Positions 23,376-35,662 of a DNA stretch of 64,000 nt are shown here, one piece after another; position 1 is the first letter of the stretch, and each line of letters starts with the position of its first letter. Source of the stretch: Thelephora terrestris (taxonomy: Eukaryota > Basidiomycota > Agaricomycetes > Thelephorales > Thelephoraceae); assembly GCA_015956445.1 (NCBI GenBank), contig WIUZ02000009.1, positions 372,001 to 436,000 on the forward strand, given 5' to 3'. Position numbers and translations under genes: made by a program. Below the pieces are notes generated by a model, which was given only the letters and a program-made list of their open reading frames with translations, did no database searches and had not been told where the DNA came from.

Positions 23376-26109
23376 TTAGAACAAGCTTTGAAGCTCCCGC
23401 TTGGCCAGACGAAGACGCTCAAGCCTCTTTCCGAGGTCTTCCCTTCGAGACTGAACGTCAGGGGGCTCCTGCAAGTACTGACCAGCCCTCTCGACACAGT
23501 CCGGGCCAGCTATTTCAAGACCATCTACAAGGGCCCCGCGAATCCCTCGATCCCAGTCCAAGCCTCGCAGAAGCTCCTGATCGATAGTCATGGGGACCAT
23601 GTCCGTGAACCGCTTGTAGGAGACTAGGCAAGGCATAAATGGCGTGAAAAAGGAAGGAAGTAGCAATCAAGCCTACCTTGGAAATATCCTCGGACACTTG
23701 CCATGATCTGCAGGGCAGGTTCATACCGGTCACGCGCAATCAACTCCTCCAGCCGAAGGTCCTCGTCCCCCTTCCTGTTCTCCTCCGCCCTCGCACCACG
23801 ATAGGACTCCAGGAACTTCTGGCGGTAGTCGGAGAAATAGTGTTCATTGAGAGTGAACGTCGAAGTTGCTTCCATCTCCAGTAACCAATCAATCTTCTCG
23901 AGCGTCGTGGCATGACAGTCGGCGAGAACCTCGTTGACGATGGACCTAGCAAACCCAGTTTTGTTGAGCACCAGAACAGGACACGGAAAGGTGAACTTAC
24001 TTGGCCCTGTGATATAGACCTCCATGGAAATAGGAAGCAAAGTGTTCTTCAACCATGCCGTTGACTCGTTCAACAAGAATCGCGTACTCCGCTTCAAAGA
24101 GGTCGTGGCTCGGATCCGACCACCTCTCGATCGCTTCTTTGATGAACTTCCTTGTGACGATGAATGGATAGTTGTCGGGAAGCTCTCTCGTCTTCGCCCT
24201 ACATTATTACTTAACAGCTGGACAGTAAGGGTGAAAAAATCCTACTCACTGGAGTGCCAAGTTCATAACGTGATCCACATAGATGACGCCATCATCCGAA
24301 CCTAACAGTGCTTTCTCGGTAGCAAGGAACGAGGGAGGCTCGTAGTTCAGCCAATCCCCAGACTTGTATGGACGGAAGTCTGGAGCAGTGTCCCGTATAG
24401 CGTCTCTGAATTTTGTGTGAAGAGGCCTGATGGTCTGGTGAATCCCTCGTTCATCAGGCGTACCCTCCACAAGAGTAGATAGAGAACGAGAAAAGCCAGA
24501 GACCAGGTCGATAATCTCAGTGACCGGGTTCTCGGGGGGTGGTTTCGGGAGTTTGCGAAGGCGATTTTCCGTTTCCTTGAGAAGGATTTGTAACTCTTCC
24601 GCCAGCTTAGGAAGCCTCAAGAAGTCCGCGAGTTTAGTGCCTCAGTGGTCACATCCAACAACGACACAAAACTCACCTCTGTTTGATGAGATCCGAGAGG
24701 ATTTTGCTCAACGACTCTGTCAAATTGCGCGTTCCAAACCTCCTCTGACAGAACGTTTCTGCGCTCGACCAGGGAGTGGTGGTGGTGAAGAAATGGTTCT
24801 CTTGTGCGCGAGCCTCAGCCCATGTGACTCCAGTTTTGATCTCACTCGATCCGGGTTGCTTCACCGTGAACCATCCGTTCACGAGCGGCTCTCCTTCGTT
24901 TCGGATGAAACGTAGCCAAGCTTCTTCTTCCCCAGCTGGGATCCGGTCCGGCTTAGTTAGGACACCTGCAAGTATATTAGGTCGGTCAGGCCTCCCAAGG
25001 CGGGCGGGAACAAACACACCGATCGTTCGCTTTCCTTCTGGATCGTGCTGCTTCGCAATTTGATGTGCTCCCTGGTTCTCAAAGTCCGCTATAGAAACAT
25101 TAGTGCAAGAAAAGAACTAAAACAATGTGGACCTTACTCTCGCACGTGACCGTGAGTAGGATCAGGCAACTTGGCTTGCAAATATACGTAGTAACCAAAT
25201 CCTTCACCAAGTCGATATCGGACGCCTTACCGCCCGTACCGACACTAACGATGAGACCTGTTCAAATGCGTTCAGTTCCACAGCCAAGTAGGAAAGGGGG
25301 GGGGGGGGGAAGAACATACCCGGCAAGTCACAAAACGATAGATCGGTCAGCTCTGGACCATTTATCTCAAGAGAGACGCAGTTTTTGGAGAACGTGATTT
25401 CCGGGGAGTCCGTATCTTCGTCCGGCCCAGTCAAGAACACTTCAGCGCTTTTGGTTGGACGGAGAATTGCACGTTGAGCACGACGGATACGCTCCTCGAC
25501 TTCTTGCTTGTCTTTGATGACCGGCCCGAATGGAATATTCTCTGCGGTGCCCTTGGGTCTTCCGTGTTCGTCGAACGTCTTTCGTAGTGAGACTTTGCAT
25601 GACCAAGGTTGGGTGGAATATGAGAGGCGGCATTCTGTGGGGCATCTATCGATGGGTGAGTATTAGAACGGGTGAGGGAAGGCTATACTTACCTGGTACA
25701 TGTACCACTGGCGCGGGGAAGGGTGATCCCCGAGATAGACTCGATCAACGAAGACTTGCCCGCGCTTTGCGAACCAACGACGGCGATCATCGGCAAGTCT
25801 ATGTCTGACTGAACGCTGCAAGAGATTTAGCAATGCATTCATGGCTCCAGACAAACAGACCTACCCAGTGTTGTGCATACGATTGACCAACTCAAGCATT
25901 CTGCGCCTTCCCGCACTTTGGTCTGGGTCAGAGAGGCCCACACCGCGATCTGGAATAGGAGTAGGCGGCATAGCAGGCGTAGTAGACTCGAGATTCGAGC
26001 CGGATGGGGACTCGGAAGAGGTGACGAAAGAATGTACCGAAGAGTTGACTGAAGGATTAGGCATCGGCTTGGTAGTACGAAATTTGGTTTTCAAAGGGGA
26101 GAACGGCAT
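23376..26109 (-). CDS. Dynamin-like GTPase 2, 750 aa, ten exons
   Basis: This is the closest paralogue of GTPase 1, with exons 26109-25865, 25815-25693, 25645-25320, 25257-25138, 25088-25020, 24965-24677, 24615-24250, 24198-24001, 23945-23677 and 23623-23376, an open frame throughout. All G-domain motifs are present ([17 protein letters not shown]), as are the stalk and the C-terminal effector-like segment [18 protein letters not shown]. Most exon lengths equal those of GTPase 1; the first exon is 15 bp longer. The third intron carries a run of about 13 G residues (near 25298-25310). A shared 3' flank and a period of about 4.06 kb relative to GTPase 1 show that it arose by tandem duplication. 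Confidence 0.9.
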
Positions 26110-26144
26110 GAGACCTTGAAAGCTCTCCTCGACTCCCCTCTTTC

Positions 26145-26192
26145 TTATATACTCAACCGATAGCCGCCGCTCCCCAGTAAAAAGTGTGGCTG
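26145..26192 (-). promoter_or_regulatory. Promoter of dynamin-like gene 2: TATA box plus shared upstream motif
   Basis: TATATAAG about 36 bp before the start. On the coding strand (C)AGCCACACTT lies about 31 bp upstream of it, one base off the form seen at genes 1, 3 and 4. Confidence 0.5.
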
Positions 26193-27341
26193 TCGCAACG
26201 CGCCCACGCGGCCGCGCGTGGAAGCGAGTAGTTTCCCAGACGTGCATCAGGCGCACGTACAGTCGAATCACCCAAATTGTATAGTCCAGTTAACGTTGAA
26301 TGGCTCCAATTGATTAGTACAGTCAAATGTATGTGATTGCGTACTGTCTTATCGCATGAATCTCGAGCGAGAACAATGGTAGCACCGGGGGTTGCCTGAC
26401 AGCAATGCATGGACTTTGCGAGGCCATTCGCCAGCAATTTATGCAAGTAGGTCACCTAACTTACGGCCATTCAGCGTCATATGCATGGTTACTGGTCCTG
26501 GCGGACGAGCTAGCCAACGACCAGGCAATAGGAACGATGCAATCCAATTAATTAGATAACAGCAAAATGGAGCGTTCGAGTACCTTCAATTTCCCAACCC
26601 TACCCTTAACTCTCCCCACAGCCTCAGATAAGTAGCAATCACTGCCTGTGCTGGCCGTATCGAGCGGGAGGTCCCGCAAACACAGCGTGATACCGGCCTA
26701 AGGACCCCCGTCCGCTCATGGTCTATTATGCCCTCTAACACTCGTGTAATCCTTCGGTTTCCGGTACCGCCCCCCCTCCAAGACTGAAAGGCGATCTTCC
26801 GACGGTATCGCTAGCCTTTCGGGGGGCAGGGACATTGTGCTGTCACTGGATTGAGCGGACGGCGGGGAGATAGCCAAATACAGTGCTATTTCAACCGGTG
26901 TAGAGATGAACTATGGAAACCCACACATTTGTGAGCACCCGTGCTAAGCCACGTACCGGAAGCGCGTGGGTGGACTCCCAAGATAGGAAAGTGTGGCGGG
27001 GTTCAGATGCAGAAAGATTCTTCCTGTCGAAGTTGAAGGTCTAGGTGTTGGATAGAATGCGCATGGGATGGTGGGTATTGTTGTGGCAGGCCCGGCCATG
27101 AAGCTTGAAGAGGTGAAGTTGTGCCCGTCAGCTTCATTCGCTTCGAGTAAAAATCAATTCGTGGTGCCTGTGCGCGTCGAGTAGTGCTGCCGATCGTCAC
27201 GTTCGCGGTCGGTTCAAGTGCGGGAAGCCAAAACAAGTACACAACTATGTGCTTACAGCGAGCCATAAACAAAAGATCCTAACGAAAATCACACACGCGA
27301 AATACAAAAATTCTGATCATGTCGTGGGGCAGGAGGGCCAA
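26193..27341. other. Intergenic region between dynamin-like genes 2 and 3
   Basis: No gene is supported. About 27040-27340 resembles 22380-22900 (3' flank of the dynamin remnant). A further copy of the AGTGTGGCGG motif lies at about 26989-26998, not adjacent to any intact start codon. Confidence 0.45.
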
Positions 27342-30090
27342 TCAAATGCTCTGCAGTTGCCGCTGCGCAGAGAGGAGCCGCTCGCGTTTCCTCAACAAGC
27401 CCTCCCTGCGGCTCTTGACATCGTGCGGCTCCTGCAAGTACTCCTTTGCCCTTTCGAAACTCCCAGGTCCTGTGACCCCAAGTCCTTTGGTCAACGCGGA
27501 ATTGAGGCCGCGATCCCAGTCCAATCCTCGCAACAGTTCTTGGTCGATCATCATAGGGACCAAGTCCGTGAACCGAACGAAGGCGACTAAAGATACGGTA
27601 AGGAATCCATCGCAAGTTACAGACAAGAAAAGGTGCGAACGTTGGAAGTAGGCTCGTGCGTTGGCCATGTAAATGAGGGTCGGAACATGCTCAGCTAGAT
27701 CTTTGGCGATCAGTGCTTGAATAAGGTCTTCGCGTTTTTTCAGGTGGGGATTCAGTCTACGGATTCTAGCCGCTCTCGCTTCGCAGTATGCTTTTAAATA
27801 TCCGTCCTTGAAGAAGGCCAAACGAGGTTCATGCACCGTAGAGGGACCCTTGTTTTCCATGGCCAAGAGTTCGCTTATGATCTCCAAAGCGGATGCCTGG
27901 CATTTGTCAAGCACATCGTTGACAATCGTCCTACGGAGAAACGCGTGACAAGTGGACGACTTTGAACTCCGAGGCGCAACGACAAGTAAAAGAAATGAAC
28001 TCACTTGAGATTTTGATGGAGTCGTCCGTACCGGAACCTTTGGAAGTGGTCATCGACCATTTTGTTGGCCTCCCTAGACAGGATGTCATAGACAACTCCT
28101 AATAGATCATGGCTGGGGGTCTCCCATTGTTCGGTTGATTTCTTGATGAGCCTTTTCGTGACAATGAAAAAGGTATGACCTGGAAATTCCCGTGCTCTTG
28201 CCCTGAGGGAGGGAGGCAACAAGTGAGCGGTCGGTGGCGTGTAAAATTGTTGTTTCTTACACATCCGCCATCATTTTCACTTCGTCTAGGCAGATCGCAT
28301 CCTCGTCCTGATCCGAAATTGTTGGTTGGACGTCCGAGTTGATGAAGTTGGGATGCGTGAAGTTTTCTCCCCCTTCTAACATTGCAGGCCCTCTTACAAA
28401 CGGGCAAAATTTTTGGGCGGTTCCCCAGATGGCAGTCAAAAACGTGGCGTTGAATGGACGGATTTGTTGGTGAATGCCGTTCTCATCAGGTGTGCCTTCC
28501 ACATATTGCGCGAGCTCCCGAGCAAAGTTGGAGACCAACAATATGATCTCACCCTGGGCATCATCAGAGGGTTCCGGAGGGAGTTTCCCAAGTTGAGATT
28601 CCGTCTCTTCAAACAAATTCCGTAGTTCAACTTCAAGCTCTGGCAGACTACGATAAGATGGAAGTGAGTTCCAACGGAACAGGACGTCCGAGAAGACACT
28701 AACCGTCGTTTGATAAGCTCAGAGAGGATATTGCTCAGCGATTCCGTGAGGTTGCGGGTTCCAAAGCGATGACGATAATCCCTCTCTGTGGACCAAGGAG
28801 GTGTCGTCAAGAAGAAACGCCTCTCTTGCTCACGAGCTTCCTCCCAAGTGATTCCCTGCCGTAGATCCGCAGTGGCCGGTTGCTTCACAGCGAACCACCC
28901 GTTTGCGAGGTGTTCCGCTTCATCTCTAATAAACCGTAACCAGTTTTCCTCCTCCCCGTCAGGTATACGATCCGGTTTTGTGAGCACACCTATAAGAACT
29001 CAGTTTGCAGAAGTCGTACGAGGCGCGATATCACGAACCAATAGTTCGCTGTCCGTCTGGATCGTACTGTTTGGCCATGTGATGAGCACCTTGGTTCTCG
29101 AAGTCGGCTACATTAGGGGTCAACGGCGGCAAGGGTGTCGATGACACTTTCCAGAACTCACTCTCGCAGGTGACGGTGAGTAAAATCAGACAGCTAGGTC
29201 TTGAAATGTACGACTTCACGAGATCCCTGACCAGTTCGATGTCCGAATCATTGCCGCCGTGACCGACAGAGACGATCAAGCCTTTGCGGAAGAAACCAAC
29301 TTAAGTTGAGAGGGTCACAAGGCACTGGAGACGCAACATACCCGGTAGATCGCAGAACGACAAATCAGTCAGATCCGGACCACTGAGTTCAAGACAAACG
29401 CAGTTCTTCGAGAAGCTGAGCTCTGATCTACCGTCAGGCTCTCCGTCTGGTCCCGATAAGAAAGCGACTGGGCTAATGCTTGGGTTCAAAATGGCACGCT
29501 GGGCACGACGAATTCGTTCTTCTACATCTCCCTTCTCCGTGATCACCGGTCCGAAGGGGGCGTTTTCCGCAACACCCAATGGTTGTCCTTGGCTGTCGAC
29601 GATCTTCCTCAATACGACTCTGCACGACCAGAGTTGATCGGAATACGAGAGCCGGCACTCTGTGGGACACCTTTCGCCAAGATTAGAAGTAGAATGGGTA
29701 CGATAAATCGACGTTTACCTGGTGCAAGTACCAGCTGCTCGAGGCAGGGTAATTCCAGATATCGATTCGATCAGGGATGACTTTCCCGCACTTTGGGAGC
29801 CAATAACGGCGATCATGGGTAAATCCATATCTGCCCCAACGCTGGATGAAAATGAGAATTAGTCGCGACGACGGGGCATTGGACGCGACCTACCCGGTGG
29901 CTCGCATACGGTCTATAATCCCAAGAATCCTCCGCCGGTATTCGCTCTGTTGAGGGTCGGACAGACCGACCCCACGGGGCTCCGGCGTAGGCTCTGGAGT
30001 GGGGGATGCCATCAGTGAATCGGGTGTGGTCGTAAAAGAACTGAGGGAGGAGACCGATGAAGTTCTGCTTCCCTGGGGACGAGAGGGCAT
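27342..30090 (-). CDS. Dynamin-like GTPase 3, 747 aa, ten exons
   Basis: Second subtype of the cluster. Exons run 30090-29894, 29841-29719, 29670-29342, 29281-29162, 29107-29039, 28989-28704, 28647-28261, 28202-28005, 27930-27641 and 27586-27342, and join without a stop. Conserved features: N-terminal [16 protein letters not shown]-loop [17 protein letters not shown], the block [19 protein letters not shown] at the start of the stalk, and [18 protein letters not shown] near the C-terminus. Exon 9 is 48 bp longer than in GTPase 4, adding a Lys/Arg-rich insert. It is the mirror partner of GTPase 4 across about 31.1 kb. A membrane-remodelling or defence role is possible by family only. Confidence 0.9.
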
Positions 30091-30117
30091 CGAATATCTG
30101 GGAAACCGACCGGGCCA

Positions 30118-30169
30118 GTTTTATGGTTGCTGGTAGGTAAGGTTGGGCCTCAAACGGGAAGTGTGGCGG
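30118..30169 (-). promoter_or_regulatory. Promoter of dynamin-like gene 3: TATA-like box plus shared upstream motif
   Basis: ATAAAAC lies about 30 bp upstream of the start. The coding-strand motif CCGCCACACTT (30169-30159) sits about 35 bp further up. A second, more distal CCGCCACA occurs near 30505-30515 within the inverted repeat. Confidence 0.5.
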
Positions 30170-31690
30170 TATCACAGGTAGGACGCGGCATATTTGTCAT
30201 GAGCTGTTTGATCGAGTTGTTGTATTGAAGTGGACGCACACACCACAAGTGTGGCAGTTTGTGTTATCAAAGATCATTGGACATGATGTAAAAATCACGT
30301 CTCGTGGCAGTGTGGTTGCCTTTGGTCTCGACGAACTGAACCAGCACACAACACCGGCAGGCAGATGCAGCGGCCGAACGCGGAGGACGCGTCGCGTCAT
30401 CCGAGGCAGTAAGTAGCAATTTTAACAGCTACCATCCAGTGCGGTGTGGATGCCCCTTATCGTCACCACTGCCAATGAATGGGTGTGACCGACAAGGACG
30501 TCTGTGGCGGAATCGTCATGAGGCCGAATACACGGATCTAAATATGGCACGAGATTGACTGGATGACACAACGGATTATCGATAGGCATATGCCCTAGCC
30601 CGGCTGTCCGGCTGTCGATGCGTTTGACCTATCACAGGAACCCAGACGAGAGGTAGCCATGGTCCTGCCAAATGAAGTTGGAGAGCAAGCTGTGGGCTAC
30701 ACCGTGGGAAGCCACCCAGACCCGGATTGAAGCGCTCGAGGAAGCAAAAGGGCGACGTAGACCATATTCGAGCTACCGCGGCCGCCACAGAGTGTAACTC
30801 ACCTGAGGCCAGACCAGTTACTTTTGCGAATACGCGTCCGCATTTGACCACAGGCAGCGTGCCAAGCAAAGATGATGAAGCCGCTCGTGAAGGCATCGCC
30901 TTGAGAACACCATACGCCCCCCCAACTGTTAGGCTGTATTAATGATAACCTTTCGCAACGAAAACCGAGATACGTATATGACGCCAAGACAGCTCGTTGA
31001 CGCGAAGGTTTGGGTTACAAGCAGAGTACCAGTGGCAAGAATTATCAGACAGTTTCTTCCCCCATTGTTCATGCAGCGGGCAAACGCCAAAGTGAAGTAC
31101 ATACAAGAAACAGAATATTTTTGAAGTGAAGAAAGTAGTACTGCTGTCATGGTGCCGTCGTCTGGCCCAGACAAGAACACTTCAGGCCACAGGGTTTTTG
31201 CTGGGACAAGGAATAGCACGTTGAGCACGAGGGATACGTTGCTCGACTGACCGGGCAGAATGGGATATTCTCTGCGGTACCCTCGAGTGTCCCGCGCAGA
31301 GGGCTCTCATCTGACTCCCTATTTACCCCGTTGACAACCACTGCTCCCCAGCAAATAGTGTGGCTGGCATACAGCTAGAGCAATACAGCCACACCTAGCA
31401 AGCGCGTACATCGGTTATTTTTACTGCCACCACAGTTGTGGCCAAACTACCGTATCCCGTTCCTCCGAAGTGTTGCAAGTTGGGCCCAAGTGGCTTCCCA
31501 CGATGTAATCTACGGCTTGCTCTTTAACTTTACAATGACTCAAAACAGTCGCACGCCCCTGAATATCCGTGATAGGACAAACACACCGACAGCCGGACAG
31601 CCCACTGGTGCACACGCCGACCGAGAGTCCGCCCTATCCAGTCAATGTCGCGCCTCACTTTGATCTGTGCATTCAGTCACCACGGCCAGC
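30170..31690. other. Centre of the inverted repeat between dynamin-like genes 3 and 4
   Basis: The outer parts (30220-30525 and 31685-32010) pair as inverted copies, for example CCAATGAATGGG at about 30470 against CCCATTCATTGG near 31728. The central 1.1 kb holds no gene apart from the dynamin fragment at 31150-31430. Confidence 0.55.
31150..31430 (-). pseudogene. Fragment of a sixth dynamin-like gene (part of exon 3 joined to 5' flank)
   Basis: About 31150-31290 matches part of exon 3 of GTPases 1 and 2 on the minus strand (compare 25425-25560), with indels. It then jumps directly to sequence like their 5' flank, including the (C)AGCCACACT motif near 31360. Exons 1 and 2 are missing, so it is an internal deletion derivative or a breakpoint relic of the inverted duplication. 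Confidence 0.7.
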
Positions 31691-32057
31691 CTCATGACGA
31701 TCCCGCCACACATCTCCGTCTGTAACACCCATTCATTGGGAATGGTGACGATAAGGGTTATTTGCACCGCGCTGGAGGGTAGCTCTTCAAGAAATTTGTG
31801 CTTGCGGCCTATGACGCCGCGGCGCGTCTTCCGCTTTCAGCTGTTACGTTTGGCTGCTGGTGCGATGCGCTCGTTCGGTTCGTCGACACCAAAGGCAGCC
31901 GCACTGCAAGAAACCGCCACAAGACGCGGACTTTACATCATGTCCAATGATCCTTAGTTCCGCAAACTATAATGTGTTCTGTGTACGTGTCCTGTCCAAT
32001 ACAAACACTGAACTTGACCACGCGAGCCGTGACAAATATGTCGTTCTATCTATGATT

Positions 32058-32116
32058 CCGCCACACTTTTCGTCTGAGCGCTGGAGAGCTAACCTTGTCT
32101 TCCAGTAACTATAAAG
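32058..32116 (+). promoter_or_regulatory. Promoter of dynamin-like gene 4: shared upstream motif plus TATA box
   Basis: CCGCCACACTT at 32058-32068 and CTATAAAG at 32109-32116, with the start codon at 32145. The motif-to-TATA distance of about 40 bp is close to the 31-35 bp at the other copies. Confidence 0.55.
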
Positions 32117-32144
32117 CGCACCCGGTTGGAATCCCAGGGATCCA

Positions 32145-34855
32145 ATGTCCTCGAGTCCCCAGCGAAGCAGGGCCTCATCGGTTTCCTCCCTCAGTTCTTT
32201 TGCAACCACACCCGATTCCACGATGTCATCCGATCACGAGCATACGCCAGAACCCCGTGGGATCGGTCTGTCCGACCCCCAGCAGAGCGAATACCGGCGG
32301 AGAGTACTTGGGATCATCGACCGTATGCGGGCCACGGGGTATGTCACGCCAGGTATCCCATCGCCGTGACCGTTTCTCATTTTCATCTAGGGTTGGGGCG
32401 GATATGGATTTGCCCATGATCGCCGTTATTGGCTCCCAAAGCGCGGGAAAGTCTTCGTTGATTGAATCCATATCTGGAATCACTCTTCCTAGAGCGGCCG
32501 GTACTTGTACCAGGTGCGTAGATATCGTTGGTTATCGCACCTGTTCTAATTCTTACCTTGATTGAAAGGTGTCCCACGGAGTGCCGACTTTCGTATTCAG
32601 ACCGACCTTGGTCGTGCAAGGTTGTGCTGAGGAAGACCGTCGATAGCCAAGGGCAACCGTTGGGTGTCGCCGAAAACATCCTCTTCGGACCTCTCATCAC
32701 GGAGAAGGGAGATGTAGAAGAACGAATTCGTCGTGCCCAGCGGGCTATTTTGAACCCAAGCGTTGGCCCAGACGTTTTCTTGATGGGACCAGACGGAGAG
32801 CCTGACGGCAGACCGGAGCTGAGCTTCTCCAAGAACTGCGTTTCTCTTGAACTTAGCGGCCCGGATCTGACGGACTTGTCGTTCTGTGATCTCCCGGGTA
32901 TGCTGCTTACTCGATGCCTTGTGGTCGTCCTCACCTAATCGTTCGTAAAGGGTTGATCGTCTCTGTCGGTCACGGCGGCAATGATTCGGACATTGAATTG
33001 GTCAGGGATCTCGTGAAGTCATACATTTCAAGACCGAGCTGTCTGATTCTACTCACCGTAACATGCGAGAGTAAGTTCCGCAAAGTGTCATCGACGTCCT
33101 TGCCCGCCATTAATCCATCACATAGCCGACTTCGAGAATCAGGGAGCTCATCACATGGCCAAACAGTACGATCCAGACGGACAGCGAACTATCGGTTCGT
33201 GAGATCGCGCCTCGTGCGACTTGTGCAAACTGAAACTCTCACAGGTGTGCTCACAAAACCGGATCGTATACCTGTCGGAGAGGAGGAACATTGGATGCGG
33301 TTCATCAGAGATGAGGCGGAACACCTTGCGAACGGGTGGTTCTCTGTGAAGCAACCGGCTACTACGGACCTGCAGCAGGGAATCACTTGGGAGCAAGCTC
33401 GCGAGCAGGAAAGTCGTTTCTTCTCGGTTACGCCTCCTTGGTCTACAGAGAGGGATTATCGTCACCGCTTTGGGACCCGCAACCTCACCGAATCGCTCAG
33501 CAATATCCTCTCTGATCTTATCAGAAGACGGTTGGTGCCACCCGAATGTGTCGTCCTCTTGCCACTCACCTGCACTTCTCTCGTTGTAGTCTGCCAGAGC
33601 TTGAAGTCGAGCTACAGAATTTGCTTAAGGAGACGGAAGCTCAGCTTGGAAGGCTCCCTCCGGCACCTTCGGACGATGCACAGGGTGAGATCATATTGTT
33701 GATCTCCAACTTTGCTCGGGAGCTCGCGCAATACGTGGAAGGAACTCCCGATGAGAACGGAATCCACCAACAAATCCGTCCGTTGAACAACGACTTTGTG
33801 ACCAATATCCGGAGCACCGCCCAAAAATTTCACCCACATCCAAGGCCTGGGAGTGTGCCTGGCCTATGGCAACGGGTGTCTTTCACGCATCCAAACGTCT
33901 TCGCCTCGGACCTCGAACCGGCGATTTGCTCTGGCGGCGACGACACGATCTGCGTAGATGAGGTGATGAAGATGGCTGAGGGGTAAGCAATACTCATTCC
34001 TAACGGTGCCAACCGCTCACTTGTGGTCCGCCTGCTTCAGGGCACGAGCACGGGAACTTCCCGGTCACACCTTATTCATCGTGACGAAAAGGCTCGTCAA
34101 GATATCGACCGAACAGTGGGAGACCCCCAGCCATGGACTGTTAAGAGATGTCTTCAACGTCCTGGCTAGGGAGGTCAACAAGACGGTCGACGACCATTTT
34201 CACCGTTTCCGGTACGGAAGACTTCACCATGATGCCAAGTAAGTTCGCTCGTTCGCTTGATGTCGCACCTCAGAGTTGAACCGTCCGTTTATCGCGTGTT
34301 CCTTCGTAGGGCGATCGTCAATGATGTACTCGCAAAGTGCCAGGCATCCGCATTGAAAATGATCGACAAACTCTTGACCATGGAAAATAAGGGACCCTCC
34401 ACAGTGCACGACCCTCGTTTGGTATTCCACAGAGAGAAATACTTGAGCGGATACCGCAGCGCGCGAGGGGGTGTGTTCGACGAAGCCATCGCCAGGGATC
34501 AATTTGATGCCGCCCTCCTTTACATGGCCCACGCGCGAGCCTACTTCCAACGTTCGCACCTTTTCTTACACCTCCAACCTCCAGCCCAGGATCGCTTACC
34601 GTCCTTATAGTTGCGTTCGTTCGGTTCACGGACGCGGTGCCGATGATGATCGACCAAGAACTCCTCCGAGGATTAGACTGGGATCGCGGCCTCAATTCCG
34701 CGTTGACGAAAGGACTTGGGGTCACTGGTCCTGGAAGCTTTGAGAAGGCGAAGGAGTACTTGCAGGAGCCGCCAGATGTCAGGAGCCGTAGGGAGGGCTT
34801 GTTGAGGAAACGCGAACGGCTCCACTCTGCGAGGCGGGAGCTGCAGAGCATTTGA
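32145..34855 (+). CDS. Dynamin-like GTPase 4, 732 aa, ten exons
   Basis: The only copy on the plus strand. Exons are 32145-32338, 32391-32513, 32569-32897, 32951-33070, 33126-33194, 33245-33530, 33590-33982, 34041-34238, 34310-34551 and 34611-34855; all introns are 50-71 nt and the frame is open for 732 codons. The P-loop spans residues 79-87, the switch-I Thr is residue 105, DLPG is 213-216 and TKPD is 282-285. The stalk begins near [15 protein letters not shown], and the final exon carries [18 protein letters not shown]. Exons 2-6, 8 and 10 have the same lengths as in GTPase 3. The N-terminal 64 residues are Ser/Pro-rich and likely disordered. There is no membrane segment. Role unknown beyond family. 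Confidence 0.92.
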
Positions 34856-35662
34856 TTGGACCTATATCTCTATGAAGTGATCAGTTTTTTGTACTTTGCG
34901 TGTTTGGTTTTCGTTAAGATTTTCTTGATCAGATATTGTTGTAAGCGTCCGTGTACTTGTTCAGAGATCGGGCCACACTCCTGGGCTCATTGAATTTCGT
35001 GGCAATAGAGCGCTGAGTGGGAGAAGTTTTGCTATCGGCCGTGTATATCTTCCAACAACGCCCCTGTCACCCGCATCCAACACCTACTTGAACCAACCAT
35101 ACTAGTACTGGTTTCCGTGGACTGTTATAAACCCCGCTACGCTTCCTTCGTGGAAGCTACCACGAAGTAGCGACACTCAGGAGACGAGTGACGACACTCG
35201 GGAGATGGAGATGGGTGCATGAATGAAGGGACAATATTTTGTGAGATTTTAGAGAACAGAACGGTAAGACAGCATACCTCTCTGCGGTGGACTTGTATAC
35301 TATCTGCCTCTTACATAATGAACCATGCCCAAAGAAGGAAAGGGACCTGCTCGTTTGGGTCTTGACTTCCAAGAACTCGCGACATCGCCAAGTTCACACG
35401 TCGAGCTTGTTACAACTTATGCATCACAAACCCAGACCGACCTGGACTCATGTTGACCTTTCCCAACGCAGGTAGGACCAAGATGACACGTTGAAGCAGG
35501 GGTGTAAGTTACAAGGTGTGCAAACAAATAGAGGTAAGTACAATTGGTTAGCTTCCTCCGCCATCGTTCATGGGAAGGAAACGCCAAGGCGACAAGAAAT
35601 AGAAGACTCGTTCTTTCTGGCGTAGAGGTAGAGAAACTACTACTTTCCTTACCGACGGTCAA
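34856..35662. other. 3' flank of dynamin-like gene 4
   Basis: No gene seen. The first 100 bp resemble the 3' flank of GTPase 3. A hairpin-containing stretch at 35150-35190 (GTGGAAGC...CACTCAG) resembles 22570-22600, another dynamin-flanking site. Confidence 0.4.
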
